A stretch of DNA of 64,000 bases from Paludibacteraceae bacterium (GTDB lineage Bacteria > Bacteroidota > Bacteroidia > Bacteroidales > Paludibacteraceae): assembly GCA_028694915.1 (NCBI GenBank), contig JAQVJY010000001.1, forward strand, positions 1 to 64,000. Reading direction: 5' to 3'. Below the pieces are notes generated by a model that saw only the letters and a list, made by a program, of their open reading frames with translations, searched no databases and was not told where the DNA came from. The position numbers and the translations under genes are program-made. Positions 50,496-59,885 of this stretch are shown piece after piece. How positions within the stretch are numbered: the stretch's first letter is position 1; the number at the start of each line of letters is the position of its first letter.

Positions 50496-51494
50496 ATGTT
50501 TACAGCAAAAGATTATAAAAGCGATCAATATGTACGTTGGTGCCCAGGATGTGGCGATCATGCCATAATCAGTTCACTCCAAAAGGCCATGGCCGAAATA
50601 GGTATACCTCCACATCAAATAGCAGTGATTTCAGGTATTGGTTGTTCTTCTCGTATTCCCTATTATTTGAGTCCGTATGGTTTTCATACCATTCATGGAC
50701 GCGGTGCAGCGGTGGCTACAGGTGTAAAAGTCGCTCATCCTGAGTTGTGTGTGTGGCAAGCTACCGGCGATGGCGACTGTTTAGCAATTGGTGGTAACCA
50801 TTTCATACATAGCGTGCGTCGTAATGTTGATTTAAATGTGTTATTGTTTAATAATCAGATATATGGACTTACGAAGGGACAATATTCACCAACATCAGCA
50901 AAGGGATTCGTAACAAAGTCGTCACCTTTCGGAACGGTAGAACGTCCATTTGTTCCTGCTGAATTAGTGTTCGGAGCTGGTGGTACTTTTTTTGCGCGCG
51001 CTCTTGATGTGGATTTGGAAACATCTAAAAAAATCATGATCGAAGCGGTTAAACACAAAGGAACTTCGATACTTGAATTTTTGGTTAATTGTGTCATTTT
51101 TAATAACGGTGCTCATGGTTGGATTGCTTCTAAAGAAGATCGTGCAGACAGATTGATTGTGTTAGAAGATGGCAAACCGATGATTTTTGGTAAAGAGCGT
51201 AATAAGGGTTTGGTGTTAGATGGTTGGAATTTAAAGGTAGTAACGATTGGTGAAAATGGCGTGCGCGAAGAAGATATTTTGATTCACGATGCTAAAACCG
51301 TTGATTATACATTGCATCAAAAATTAGCAACGATGCAAGGACCTGATATGCCTATTGCTATGGGTGTGATCCGTGCTGTTCCATGCGAAAGTTACGACGA
51401 AGCTGTTCAAAATCAAATGGAGGAAGTGCAATCGAAATCTAAAATTAAGTCGTTTGACGACTTATTGAATAGCCTTGAGCATATTGAAATTTAA
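50496..51494 (+). CDS. korB: 2-oxoglutarate:ferredoxin oxidoreductase, beta subunit
   Basis: A 332-residue subunit that binds TPP and the catalytic 4Fe-4S cluster. Cluster cysteines are in RWCPGCGDHAI and in GIGCSSRIPYY, and the TPP motif is ATGDGDCLAIGGNHFIHSVRRNVDLN followed by LLFNNQIYGLTKGQYSPTS. It pairs with korA upstream. The downstream cca gene begins 17 bases later and may be in the same transcript. Confidence 0.95.
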   Translation: MFTAKDYKSDQYVRWCPGCGDHAIISSLQKAMAEIGIPPHQIAVISGIGCSSRIPYYLSPYGFHTIHGRGAAVATGVKVAHPELCVWQATGDGDCLAIGGNHFIHSVRRNVDLNVLLFNNQIYGLTKGQYSPTSAKGFVTKSSPFGTVERPFVPAELVFGAGGTFFARALDVDLETSKKIMIEAVKHKGTSILEFLVNCVIFNNGAHGWIASKEDRADRLIVLEDGKPMIFGKERNKGLVLDGWNLKVVTIGENGVREEDILIHDAKTVDYTLHQKLATMQGPDMPIAMGVIRAVPCESYDEAVQNQMEEVQSKSKIKSFDDLLNSLEHIEI

Positions 51495-51511
51495 TTAGAT
51501 ATCTGTTTTCT

Positions 51512-52921
51512 ATGACTATTGACCTAAAGGGAGAAATTTTTCAATTGATGAGTGGTGTTGCCGATGATTTAGGCATAGAATGCTACCTCATTGGTGGCTA
51601 TGTGCGCGATTTATTGTTGCAGCGTCCGTCCAAAGATATTGATGTGGTGGTGGTTGGTAGTGGCATAGATATGGCTAAGGCGGTAGCTCATAAATTAGGT
51701 AAAAATACCCATGTGTCGATATTCAAAACGTATGGCACTGCACAAGTCAAGAATCGTCAGTATGAACTTGAATTTGTAGGTGCTCGTCGCGAATCGTATC
51801 AGCAGGAATCTAGAAATCCTATTGTTGAAGATGGTACGTTGGAAGAAGATCAAAATAGGCGCGATTTTACGATTAATGCGCTCGCTATTTGTTTGAATAA
51901 AGCTCGATTTGGGGAACTAATAGACCCTTTTGGCGGAATAAGCGACCTTGATCAAAAAACACTGCGTACGCCGCTTAATCCCGATATTACCTTTAGCGAT
52001 GATCCGTTGCGCATGTTGCGGGCTATTCGTTTTGCTACGCAGTTAGATTTTCGTATTGCAGATGATACGTTGGAGGCCATTACACGAAATTCGCAACGCA
52101 TCACGATTATCACCAAGGAGCGTGTGCTCGATGAATTGAATAAAATAATGGCGGCTCCAAAACCGTCTATTGGTTTTCGTTTGTTGGATAAATGTGAGTT
52201 GTTGCCGTTGGTTTTTCCTGAAATGGCAGCCCTCAAAGGTGTTGAGAAACGAGGAAGTCGGGCGCATAAAGATAACTTTGATCACACATTGAAAGTGCTT
52301 GATAATCTGGCATCAAAAAGTGATGATTTATGGTTGAGATGGAGTGCTCTCTTGCACGATATTGGCAAACCAGCTACCAAATTATGGGACGATCAACAAG
52401 GTTGGACGTTTCGTAATCATAATTTTGTGGGGAGTAAAATGGTACCAAGCATTTTTAAACGGATGAAATTACCACTGGGTGATCCAATGAAATTTGTCCA
52501 AAAAATGGTACTGTTACACATGCGTCCCATTGTGCTGAGTGAGAGTGAGGTAACAGATTCCGCTGTTCGTCGGTTGTTGTTTGAAGCCGGTGATGATATT
52601 GATGCCTTAATGACACTTTGTGAGTCCGATATTACTTCCAATAATATGGAAAAAGTGAAACGTTTTTCACAAAACTTTCAATTGGTGCGTGTTAAATTGA
52701 AAGAAATAGAGGAGAAAGATCGTGTGCGTAACTTCCAACCTCCTATTAATGGAGAGGAAATTATGAGTCTTTTTGGATTAGAACCATGTGGTGTTATTGG
52801 TGAATTAAAGGTTCAAATAAAAGATGCTATCTTAGACGGTGTTATACCTAACGAACACGACGCAGCTTATGATTTACTGCTAAAATTAGCTGCAGATAGA
52901 GGTTTAAAGCCTATTTCTTAA
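51512..52921 (+). CDS. cca: CCA tRNA nucleotidyltransferase with HD domain
   Basis: A 469-residue class II nucleotidyltransferase. The head domain has LIGGYVRDLLL and the catalytic DIDVVVVG; RRDFTINALAI and DPLRMLRAIRFA are the neck/B motifs. A C-terminal HD domain (LLHDIGKPAT, near 290) is present, as in many CCA-adding enzymes. It adds or repairs the 3' CCA, which is needed here because most tRNA genes of the window do not encode it. A poly(A) polymerase function cannot be excluded. Confidence 0.93.
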   Translation: MTIDLKGEIFQLMSGVADDLGIECYLIGGYVRDLLLQRPSKDIDVVVVGSGIDMAKAVAHKLGKNTHVSIFKTYGTAQVKNRQYELEFVGARRESYQQESRNPIVEDGTLEEDQNRRDFTINALAICLNKARFGELIDPFGGISDLDQKTLRTPLNPDITFSDDPLRMLRAIRFATQLDFRIADDTLEAITRNSQRITIITKERVLDELNKIMAAPKPSIGFRLLDKCELLPLVFPEMAALKGVEKRGSRAHKDNFDHTLKVLDNLASKSDDLWLRWSALLHDIGKPATKLWDDQQGWTFRNHNFVGSKMVPSIFKRMKLPLGDPMKFVQKMVLLHMRPIVLSESEVTDSAVRRLLFEAGDDIDALMTLCESDITSNNMEKVKRFSQNFQLVRVKLKEIEEKDRVRNFQPPINGEEIMSLFGLEPCGVIGELKVQIKDAILDGVIPNEHDAAYDLLLKLAADRGLKPIS

Positions 52922-52952
52922 TAGAATTTTATTTTATAAAATTGTCTTATAT

Positions 52953-52992
52953 ACACCTGTGTTTTGATTTGTTCAAGCATGGGTGTTTTTTT
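52953..52992 (+). terminator. possible cca terminator
   Basis: ACACC at 52953 pairs with GGTGT ending at 52986, with an imperfect extension, followed by seven T residues. Confidence 0.5.
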
Positions 52993-53184
52993 GCGCTTAC
53001 GTTTGCTATCAATTTGATATTTATTATGTTAAAACTGCATTATTTTAAATTAAAAATGGCTGTATGGTACGAGTAAATAAAAATTTAACATTTCTAAAAT
53101 ATAATGAGATGTAATACTTTTCGAAAAGTCTTTATTTTCAGGGATTTTTAGTACCCAAAAAACAGTTTTTTTTGTTAAAAAAGC

Positions 53185-53215
53185 TTTGATTGTTCTATCC
53201 TTTTATGTATTTTTG
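53185..53215 (+). promoter_or_regulatory. promoter of the polysaccharide operon
   Basis: TTTG at 53185-53188, 19 bases, TATTTTTG at 53208-53215; the first start codon follows 46 bases downstream. This probably drives the whole run of genes to the right edge. Confidence 0.7.
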
Positions 53216-53261
53216 CACATTCTATCAAAATCTAATCGTGTTTTGAAAAACAAAAATCATT

Positions 53262-55226
53262 ATGAGCAATAGAAAATCTCAAGTTTTAGATAGTGATATA
53301 TTCTCTCATCTTACTTCTATCGGTTATTTGCCACGTTGGTTTATTCTTTTCTTGGACACTATCCTGTGTGCTGCGGCTTTTTACATTGCCTATGCTATTT
53401 CCATAAAAGTTTATTATTTTAGATTTCCCATGCAGGAAGTGGCATTGGAAACACGTATGTTAATCGCAGTGGGATCTCAAATTGTTTGTTTCTGGATTTT
53501 TCATACCTATTCTGGTATTTTACGTTATTCTAGTTATGTGGATATCGTTAAATTATTGATGTCCATAGGGTTGAATTTAGTATTTTTGTTCGCCATTCAT
53601 TATATTTGTTATTTTTTCTTTGGAGAAGGGATTTTCTTGCGTGCAGGACTTTTGGTGTATGGCGTGGTAGCATTTTTACTCTTATTGTCTGTGCGTTTAG
53701 TTGTTAAAACGGTTTACGACTATTTGATTATTCATAGCGGACAAGTAATACCTGTTGTGGTATATGGCACTCAAGCGGCAGGAGTGAGCATAGCTAAGAT
53801 GATTAGATCAGCCAGTGATTCTAAATATCGTTTGGTTGGTTTTTTGGGTGATCTACAGAGTGTTAATGATAAGTTTATTTTTGGTATGCCTGTGGCTTCT
53901 ACTGTTGATAAACGTAAGTTGTTACGTTTTTTGACTCAAAAAAAGGTGAAAGCGGTTATTATTTCTCCGTTTAAGATGAAAGAAATCGATCCTGCTCGTG
54001 ATTTAGATTTCTTTTTAGAAAACAATATTGAGATTCTTACAGTCCCTTCAATGAATGAATGGCACGAGGGCGATAAGTTGGTGGATGTGAGTAAAGATTT
54101 AAAAAATATTCAGATAGAGGAATTGTTAAATCGTCGTCCTATAGTAATAGATAAGAAACATATCGTAGAACAAATAAAAGGTAAAGTGGTGATGGTTACA
54201 GGTGCTGCAGGTTCTATTGGTAGCGAGATTGTACGCCAGTTGATAAACTACAATCCACAACTGTTGGTATTGTACGATAATGCCGAAACACCATTGCACA
54301 ATTTGAAATTGGAATTGGAAGAACTTCAAACAAAATGTTTGTTTGTAACTTGTATAGGCGATGTGCGTAACGTGAAACGCTCAGAATATGTTATGGAATC
54401 TTATCGCCCTGATATTATTTATCATGCCGCTGCCTACAAACACGTTCCCATGATGGAGGATGCACCAAGTGAGTGTGTGATTGCCAATGTGTCTGGTACC
54501 AAAAATATGTCCGATTTGGCTGTGAAATATGGTGTTCAAACATTTGTGATGGTATCCACAGATAAGGCTGTGAATCCGACCAATGTGATGGGAGCTTCTA
54601 AGCGTATTGCTGAGATTTACGTGCAATCATTATTTAAAAAATTGCATGAAAGTAATCCTTCAGCGACTAAATTTATTACTACTCGCTTTGGTAATGTTTT
54701 AGGCTCTAATGGTTCGGTTATCCCATTATTTAAACACCAAATTGAGAAGGGTGGCCCTATTACAGTTACGCATCCTGATATTATTCGTTATTTTATGACT
54801 ATTCCTGAAGCTTGTCAATTGGTGTTGGAAGCTGGTTCTATGGGAAATGGTGGTGAAATCTTTATTTTTGATATGGGTCAACCTGTGAAAATTGTTGATT
54901 TAGCTCGTAAAATGATCCGTTTGGCAGGTTATAAACCTGATGTTGATATTCAAATTAGTTACACAGGACTTCGCCCTGGTGAAAAATTATATGAAGAGTT
55001 ACTGAATGTGAAAGAGGCTACTCAACCTACTTATCATGAAAAAATAATGATAGCGAAGGTACGCGAGTATGACTTTAATGAAGTAGAACACGAAATTGCT
55101 GAATTATTGAAATTTGCTAATGTGTATAAAAACTACATGGTTGTTTCGAAAATGAAAGAACTCGTACCCGAGTATGTTAGTAAAAATTCGCAGTATGAAC
55201 GTTTAGATATGGAGATGAAAAAATAA
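53262..55226 (+). CDS. membrane-bound nucleoside-diphosphate-sugar 4,6-dehydratase (CapD/PglF-like)
   Basis: A 654-residue protein with four N-terminal membrane helices (about 25-48, 65-85, 95-117, 125-148), a CoA-binding-like Rossmann region (about 160-280), and a C-terminal extended SDR domain with GAAGSIGSEIVRQL, YHAAAYKHVPMMED, STDKAVNPTNVMGASKR and a TTRFGNVLGSNGSV motif. In this family the usual catalytic Tyr is replaced by Met (MGASK), as seen here. It probably makes a 4-keto-6-deoxy-HexNAc nucleotide for the surface glycan. One base overlaps the next gene. Confidence 0.93.
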   Translation: MSNRKSQVLDSDIFSHLTSIGYLPRWFILFLDTILCAAAFYIAYAISIKVYYFRFPMQEVALETRMLIAVGSQIVCFWIFHTYSGILRYSSYVDIVKLLMSIGLNLVFLFAIHYICYFFFGEGIFLRAGLLVYGVVAFLLLLSVRLVVKTVYDYLIIHSGQVIPVVVYGTQAAGVSIAKMIRSASDSKYRLVGFLGDLQSVNDKFIFGMPVASTVDKRKLLRFLTQKKVKAVIISPFKMKEIDPARDLDFFLENNIEILTVPSMNEWHEGDKLVDVSKDLKNIQIEELLNRRPIVIDKKHIVEQIKGKVVMVTGAAGSIGSEIVRQLINYNPQLLVLYDNAETPLHNLKLELEELQTKCLFVTCIGDVRNVKRSEYVMESYRPDIIYHAAAYKHVPMMEDAPSECVIANVSGTKNMSDLAVKYGVQTFVMVSTDKAVNPTNVMGASKRIAEIYVQSLFKKLHESNPSATKFITTRFGNVLGSNGSVIPLFKHQIEKGGPITVTHPDIIRYFMTIPEACQLVLEAGSMGNGGEIFIFDMGQPVKIVDLARKMIRLAGYKPDVDIQISYTGLRPGEKLYEELLNVKEATQPTYHEKIMIAKVREYDFNEVEHEIAELLKFANVYKNYMVVSKMKELVPEYVSKNSQYERLDMEMKK

Positions 55227-56317
55227 TGCCAGTTACGCTTTTAAATTTTTTATATCACTATCCGTTTATTTTTATTTTCATTACGGGTATACTGGGATTG
55301 GTCTTTATGCCTTTGGTTTTACGAGTTGCTAAAGAGCGAAATTTTGTAGTTAAACCAAATAAACGAACGTCTCATGTAGGTGCTATCCCAACGGTGGGTG
55401 GCCTTGATATTTTTATATCATTTTTGATTTTCTATGTCATTTTTTCCTATAATCATTTGCAGTATTCGCATTATTTGATGGCGGGTGTTACACTTATTTT
55501 GATGACAGGTTTTATAGACGATTTGATTGATTTATCTGCAACGTTGAAATTACTCGGAGAGACATGTGCTGGGGCATTTTTAATTATTTTTGCGGATATT
55601 CGTATCACCAATTTATTTGGTTTATTTGGCATATATGAATTGTCGTTGGTTAGTAGTTATGTGATTTCTTTTGTCTCGTTAGTCGCTATCATTAATGCTT
55701 TAAATTTGATTGATGGAGTTGATGGCTTGGCGTCAGGTTTAGGTATGTTGTATTCATTGGTATTTGCACTTTACTTTCAAGCTGCGGGTGATGTTCACAT
55801 GGCAGTTCTAGCTTATGCTTTGATAGGTTCTTTGGCGGTATTTTTCTTGTACAATGTGTTTGGGGGGACTCGTCGTAAAATTTTTATGGGTGATTCAGGT
55901 TCATTATTGCTTGGCTTTATGATGTCGTGGTTTGTATTTCACTTTATACAGCTAAATGCGACTCCAGAAGTTTTACCTAGCATCTTGGTTGTGCCTGCAG
56001 CTCCGGCAGTTGCTTTTTGTATCTTGTTCGTTCCGTTGTTTGATACTATGCGTGTCATGATTACGCGTATTAAAAATAAAACGTCACCGTTCAAACCAGA
56101 TAAAAATCATATACATCATTTGTTACTTAGGACGGGATTGAAGCACCGCCAGGTAACATTTGTTATTCTTCTCGTTTCAGTATTATTTATTCTCTTGGCC
56201 ATTGTTGGGCGTGAATGGTATAACGAGATTTTATTATTGGTGGCATTTTTGTTAAGTACTATTTTAATGTTCATTTTATGGACAATATTGGCTAAAAAGT
56301 CTCAAAAAACAAATTAA
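55226..56317 (+). CDS. WecA/MraY-family undecaprenyl-phosphate sugar-1-phosphate transferase
   Basis: A 363-residue polytopic membrane enzyme of glycosyltransferase family 4 (PNPT) with about ten helices. Motifs: NKRTSHVGAIPTVGG, GFIDDLIDLS (Asp pair), NLIDGVDGLASGL, GDSGSLLLGF, and the His-rich loop PDKNHIHHLLL. It probably transfers GlcNAc-1-phosphate or a related HexNAc-1-phosphate to undecaprenyl phosphate and so starts glycan assembly. It overlaps the upstream stop by one base (TAATG). Confidence 0.93.
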   Translation: MPVTLLNFLYHYPFIFIFITGILGLVFMPLVLRVAKERNFVVKPNKRTSHVGAIPTVGGLDIFISFLIFYVIFSYNHLQYSHYLMAGVTLILMTGFIDDLIDLSATLKLLGETCAGAFLIIFADIRITNLFGLFGIYELSLVSSYVISFVSLVAIINALNLIDGVDGLASGLGMLYSLVFALYFQAAGDVHMAVLAYALIGSLAVFFLYNVFGGTRRKIFMGDSGSLLLGFMMSWFVFHFIQLNATPEVLPSILVVPAAPAVAFCILFVPLFDTMRVMITRIKNKTSPFKPDKNHIHHLLLRTGLKHRQVTFVILLVSVLFILLAIVGREWYNEILLLVAFLLSTILMFILWTILAKKSQKTN

Positions 56318-56327
56318 TAGTTATATT

Positions 56328-57620
56328 ATGAATGTAGAACGTAAAATTGCAGTAATCGGTCTTGGATATGTCGGTCTGCCTTTAGCTATTGAATATGGTA
56401 AAAAATACCGTGTTTTAGGTTTTGATATTAATGTGGATCGTGTATCCGAACTCACACGGGGTGAAGATCGTACGCTTGAAGCCGATTTGGAAGGCATGAA
56501 ACAGGCTACCAATTTGTATAAAGAAAGTGGCTGCAAAGGGTTATCATTCTCTGCCATTGTAGATGATTTACGCTTGTTTGATACTTTCATTGTAACAGTT
56601 CCAACACCTATCGATCAGTATAATAATCCAGATTTGACACCGTTATTAAAAGCGTCAGAAATGCTTGGGAAAGTTTTGAAAAAAGGTGATTTGGTTATTT
56701 ATGAATCCACTGTATATCCAGGTTGTACGGAAGAAGATTGTGTTCCAATTTTAGAGAAAGTTTCAGGTTTAAAATTTAATAAGGACTTTTTCTGTGGTTA
56801 TTCGCCAGAACGTATAAACCCTGGAGATAAAATAAATACATTGACCAAAATCAAAAAGATCACATCAGGCTCTACGCCTGAAATTGCTAATTTGGTTGAT
56901 GATTTATATAATTCAATTCTTGAAAATGGTACGCATAAGGCACCAAATATGAAAGTGGCCGAAGCCGCTAAAGCCATAGAAAATGCGCAACGTGATGTGA
57001 ATATTTCTTTTGTTAACGAACTAGCCTTAATTTTCGATCGCGTAGGTATTGATACTAATGATGTGATTGAAGCTGCTGGCACCAAATGGAATTTTTTGAA
57101 ATATCGTCCAGGTTTAGTTGGTGGACATTGTATAAGTGTTGACCCTTATTATTTGGCACATAAAGCAAAGGCTTTGGGTTACAACCCACAAGTTATTCTT
57201 TCTGGACGTAGCGTTAATAATAGCGTTCCCAATTTTATTGCGCATAAAGTACTCAAATTGATGATTCAAAAAGATCTGAAAATCAAAGACGCAAATGTGC
57301 TTATTTTAGGAGTTACATTTAAAGAAAATTGTCCAGATGTGCGAAATACTAAAGTGATTGAAATCGGTCGTGAATTAGAGGATTTTGGCGCTATTGTAGA
57401 TTATTGTGATCCTTGGGCTGATTCAGCAGAGGTGAAACATGAATATGGTGTTGAGTTATTGCCAAAATTCGATGAGCATAAACCCTATCAAGCCATTATT
57501 GCCTGTGTATCGCATAATGAATTTTTGACATTTGATTTTGCAAAATATAAATCACAAGGAGCCGTTATTTTTGATGTGAAGAATTTTGTGGATAGAAATT
57601 TGGTGGACGGACGACTTTAA
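56328..57620 (+). CDS. nucleotide-sugar dehydrogenase (UDP-GlcNAc/GalNAc/ManNAc 6-dehydrogenase, TviB/WbpA-like)
   Basis: A 430-residue NAD-dependent dehydrogenase of the UDP-glucose/GDP-mannose family. N-terminal Rossmann motif IAVIGLGYVGLPLAIEYGKK, middle GYSPERINPGDK, active-site Cys in GGHCISVDPYYLAHKA, C-terminal NVLILGVTFKENCPDVRNTK. It makes a uronic acid from a nucleotide HexNAc, giving an acidic sugar for the glycan. Which HexNAc is used is not decidable here. Confidence 0.93.
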   Translation: MNVERKIAVIGLGYVGLPLAIEYGKKYRVLGFDINVDRVSELTRGEDRTLEADLEGMKQATNLYKESGCKGLSFSAIVDDLRLFDTFIVTVPTPIDQYNNPDLTPLLKASEMLGKVLKKGDLVIYESTVYPGCTEEDCVPILEKVSGLKFNKDFFCGYSPERINPGDKINTLTKIKKITSGSTPEIANLVDDLYNSILENGTHKAPNMKVAEAAKAIENAQRDVNISFVNELALIFDRVGIDTNDVIEAAGTKWNFLKYRPGLVGGHCISVDPYYLAHKAKALGYNPQVILSGRSVNNSVPNFIAHKVLKLMIQKDLKIKDANVLILGVTFKENCPDVRNTKVIEIGRELEDFGAIVDYCDPWADSAEVKHEYGVELLPKFDEHKPYQAIIACVSHNEFLTFDFAKYKSQGAVIFDVKNFVDRNLVDGRL

Positions 57621-57630
57621 TATGTACTGA

Positions 57631-58989
57631 ATGGCTCAAATTGGCGTTGCAAAAATAGGAAATAAGGATTTAGTTTGGAGTGTGTTAGCTACATTTTTTA
57701 AAATGGGAGCAGGCGTGCTCCTTTTCCCTGTTATTTTACGTATGCTGCCAGCCGAAACAGTTGGTATTTGGACTGTTTTTACGGTGGTAACCTCTTTGAG
57801 TTTGTTGCTCGACTTTGGATTTAATTCTTCGTTCTCACGTAATGTGGCTTATATTTTTACAGGCGTAGAGTCATTACAAAAAAATGGTTTTTCTAATGCG
57901 TCTGATTCCGTTAATTATGATTTGTTGAAGAGTACTATTCGTGCTATGCGTTGGTTTTATTCACGTGTAGCCATTGCTTTACTTGTACTTTTATTAACTT
58001 TGGGAACTTGGTATATTCACACTTTACTTCAAACTTACAAGGGCGATACTACCGAAATTTATGTTGCTTGGTTCTTACTTTGTATTATTAATACTTATAA
58101 CTTGTATACGCTTTACTACGAATCACTTATGCGTGCTCGTGGTTTCGTAAAAAGGTTAAATCAAATTATTTTGGTAGGGAATATTGCCTATATAGCAGTG
58201 GCGGCAGTATTGGTTTTGACTGGTTTTGGGCTTGTGTCCATCGTTTCTGCGCAAATCGCTTCGGTGGTTATTATTCGTATTTTATCCAAAAAGTATTTTT
58301 TTGATTCAGAATTGGTTGACTCATTATCAGCAGCAAACGATAATCGATTTAAAGAAGTCTTAACAGCAATCTATCCTAATGCGGTTAAAGTAGGTTTGAC
58401 TGGGCTTGGTGGCTTTTTAATCAATAAATCAGCTACATTTATTGGAGCTTTGTATTTACCGCTTGAAGATATTGGATCGTATGGTATTACTATGCAAGTA
58501 GTAATGGTTTTCGTGGCTATGGGCAATTTGTATTATACGGTGTATTTACCTAAAGTATTTCAATGGCGTGTAGAACATGATTTTTTGGCTATTCGTTCCG
58601 TATATCTTAAATCAGTAGGTTTATTGGTATTAGTGTATCTTGTTTGTGGAATAGGAGTTGCTCTGTGTGGAAATTGGTTTTTGAGTTTAATAGGTAGCCA
58701 AACTTATTTGTTTGGTGGAGCCTTACTCTTTGTCACTTTATTAGTGGCTTTTTTAGAACAAAATCATGCTATGGCGGGTGCTTTTCTGTTATCAAAAAAT
58801 GAGGTGCCATTTTTTAGAGCGTCGTTATTATCCGCGGCAGCTACTTTGTTTTTACTATTTCTGTTTTTAGCTTATTTAAAAATTGGTTTATGGGGATTGA
58901 TATTGGCTCCAGGAATTGCACAATTATGTTACCAAAATTGGAAATGGCCTCTGGAGATGATTAAAGATCTGAAAAAATCAAAATTATGA
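57631..58989 (+). CDS. polysaccharide flippase (Wzx/MATE-like)
   Basis: A 452-residue membrane protein with about 12-14 hydrophobic helices along its whole length and few soluble loops. The opening (WSVLATFFKMGAGVLLFPVILRMLPAETVGIWTVF) is typical of polysaccharide biosynthesis/Wzx flippases, which move lipid-linked repeat units across the inner membrane. Position between sugar and transferase genes supports this. Its stop overlaps the next start (ATGA). Confidence 0.9.
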   Translation: MAQIGVAKIGNKDLVWSVLATFFKMGAGVLLFPVILRMLPAETVGIWTVFTVVTSLSLLLDFGFNSSFSRNVAYIFTGVESLQKNGFSNASDSVNYDLLKSTIRAMRWFYSRVAIALLVLLLTLGTWYIHTLLQTYKGDTTEIYVAWFLLCIINTYNLYTLYYESLMRARGFVKRLNQIILVGNIAYIAVAAVLVLTGFGLVSIVSAQIASVVIIRILSKKYFFDSELVDSLSAANDNRFKEVLTAIYPNAVKVGLTGLGGFLINKSATFIGALYLPLEDIGSYGITMQVVMVFVAMGNLYYTVYLPKVFQWRVEHDFLAIRSVYLKSVGLLVLVYLVCGIGVALCGNWFLSLIGSQTYLFGGALLFVTLLVAFLEQNHAMAGAFLLSKNEVPFFRASLLSAAATLFLLFLFLAYLKIGLWGLILAPGIAQLCYQNWKWPLEMIKDLKKSKL

Positions 58990-59885
58990 AGATTTTTGCT
59001 GTTATTGTTACCTATAATGCTATGCCTTGGATAGACAGATGTTTGAAGAGTTTATCTGACTCTTCTTTATTTGTCTTGCCTGTAGTCATTGATAACAATT
59101 CTCAAGATGGTACAGTCGCACATGTTATTAAGTATTATCCTAATGTGATTTTACTGCCTCAACATGATAATAAAGGTTTTGGATTAGCTAATAATTTGGG
59201 TTTCGAATATGCTATTAAAAATGGAGCGGAGTATGTTTTATTGTTGAATCAAGACGCTTGGATTTCATCTGAAATGCTTGAAGTCTTATTGCGATTTGCA
59301 GATGATAAAACAATATTGAGCCCTAAACATTTAAATGGTTTAGGTACAGCTTTAGATAAAAATTTTCAAACATTTATATTACGTAATCTATCAGATCAAA
59401 TAGTTAGTACCTTTTTGACTAACCCTCAAGAAAAAGCGTATAGTGTTGATTTTGTAAATGCGGCTTGTTGGTTGCTACCTAGTAAGTTGGTGCTTCAAGT
59501 GGGCGGCTTTAATCCCTTGTTTTCGCATTACGGGGAAGATAACCAATATGTGCAACGCGTTTTTTCTATTGGAGGTCAAGTTAAAGTGATACCAAGTGTT
59601 TCCGTTTGGCATGATAGGGAACAATTTGGTAACAAAAATATATTTGATTCTGGTTATTATTATCGTCGCTTCTTACTAATTCATGCGTATGAAAAGTCTA
59701 GTTTTTTCAACTATTTGTCTGTACACATAAGAACTATTGTGCGGTGGATTATTGCGTTAATTGCAAATAAAAAACAAGCGCAGAATATTCAATTTGCTTA
59801 CCAGTCGTTATGGAAAAATAGATATAAAATTCAAGAATCAAAAAACATAGAGAAATATCAACAAACTCCTTGGCTTAAATTATGA
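58986..59885 (+). CDS. glycosyltransferase family 2 (rhamnosyltransferase-like)
   Basis: A 299-residue GT-A transferase. IFAVIVTYNAMPWIDRCLKSL, DNNSQDGTV, NKGFGLANNLGF and the metal-binding LLLNQDAWI are typical of the GT2 group related to rhamnosyl- and galactofuranosyl-transferases. AACWLLPSKLV, GGFNPLFSHYGEDNQYVQRV form the acceptor side. It overlaps both neighbours by four bases (ATGA), so translation is probably coupled. Confidence 0.92.
   Translation: MKIFAVIVTYNAMPWIDRCLKSLSDSSLFVLPVVIDNNSQDGTVAHVIKYYPNVILLPQHDNKGFGLANNLGFEYAIKNGAEYVLLLNQDAWISSEMLEVLLRFADDKTILSPKHLNGLGTALDKNFQTFILRNLSDQIVSTFLTNPQEKAYSVDFVNAACWLLPSKLVLQVGGFNPLFSHYGEDNQYVQRVFSIGGQVKVIPSVSVWHDREQFGNKNIFDSGYYYRRFLLIHAYEKSSFFNYLSVHIRTIVRWIIALIANKKQAQNIQFAYQSLWKNRYKIQESKNIEKYQQTPWLKL

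Larger units (their letters stand above)
52922..53261 (+). other. leader region of the polysaccharide operon
   Basis: About 340 bases without a gene. The left part holds an imperfect terminator hairpin after cca (52953-52992), the right part the promoter at 53185-53215. The middle is A+T rich; I see no further structure that I can support. Confidence 0.6.
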
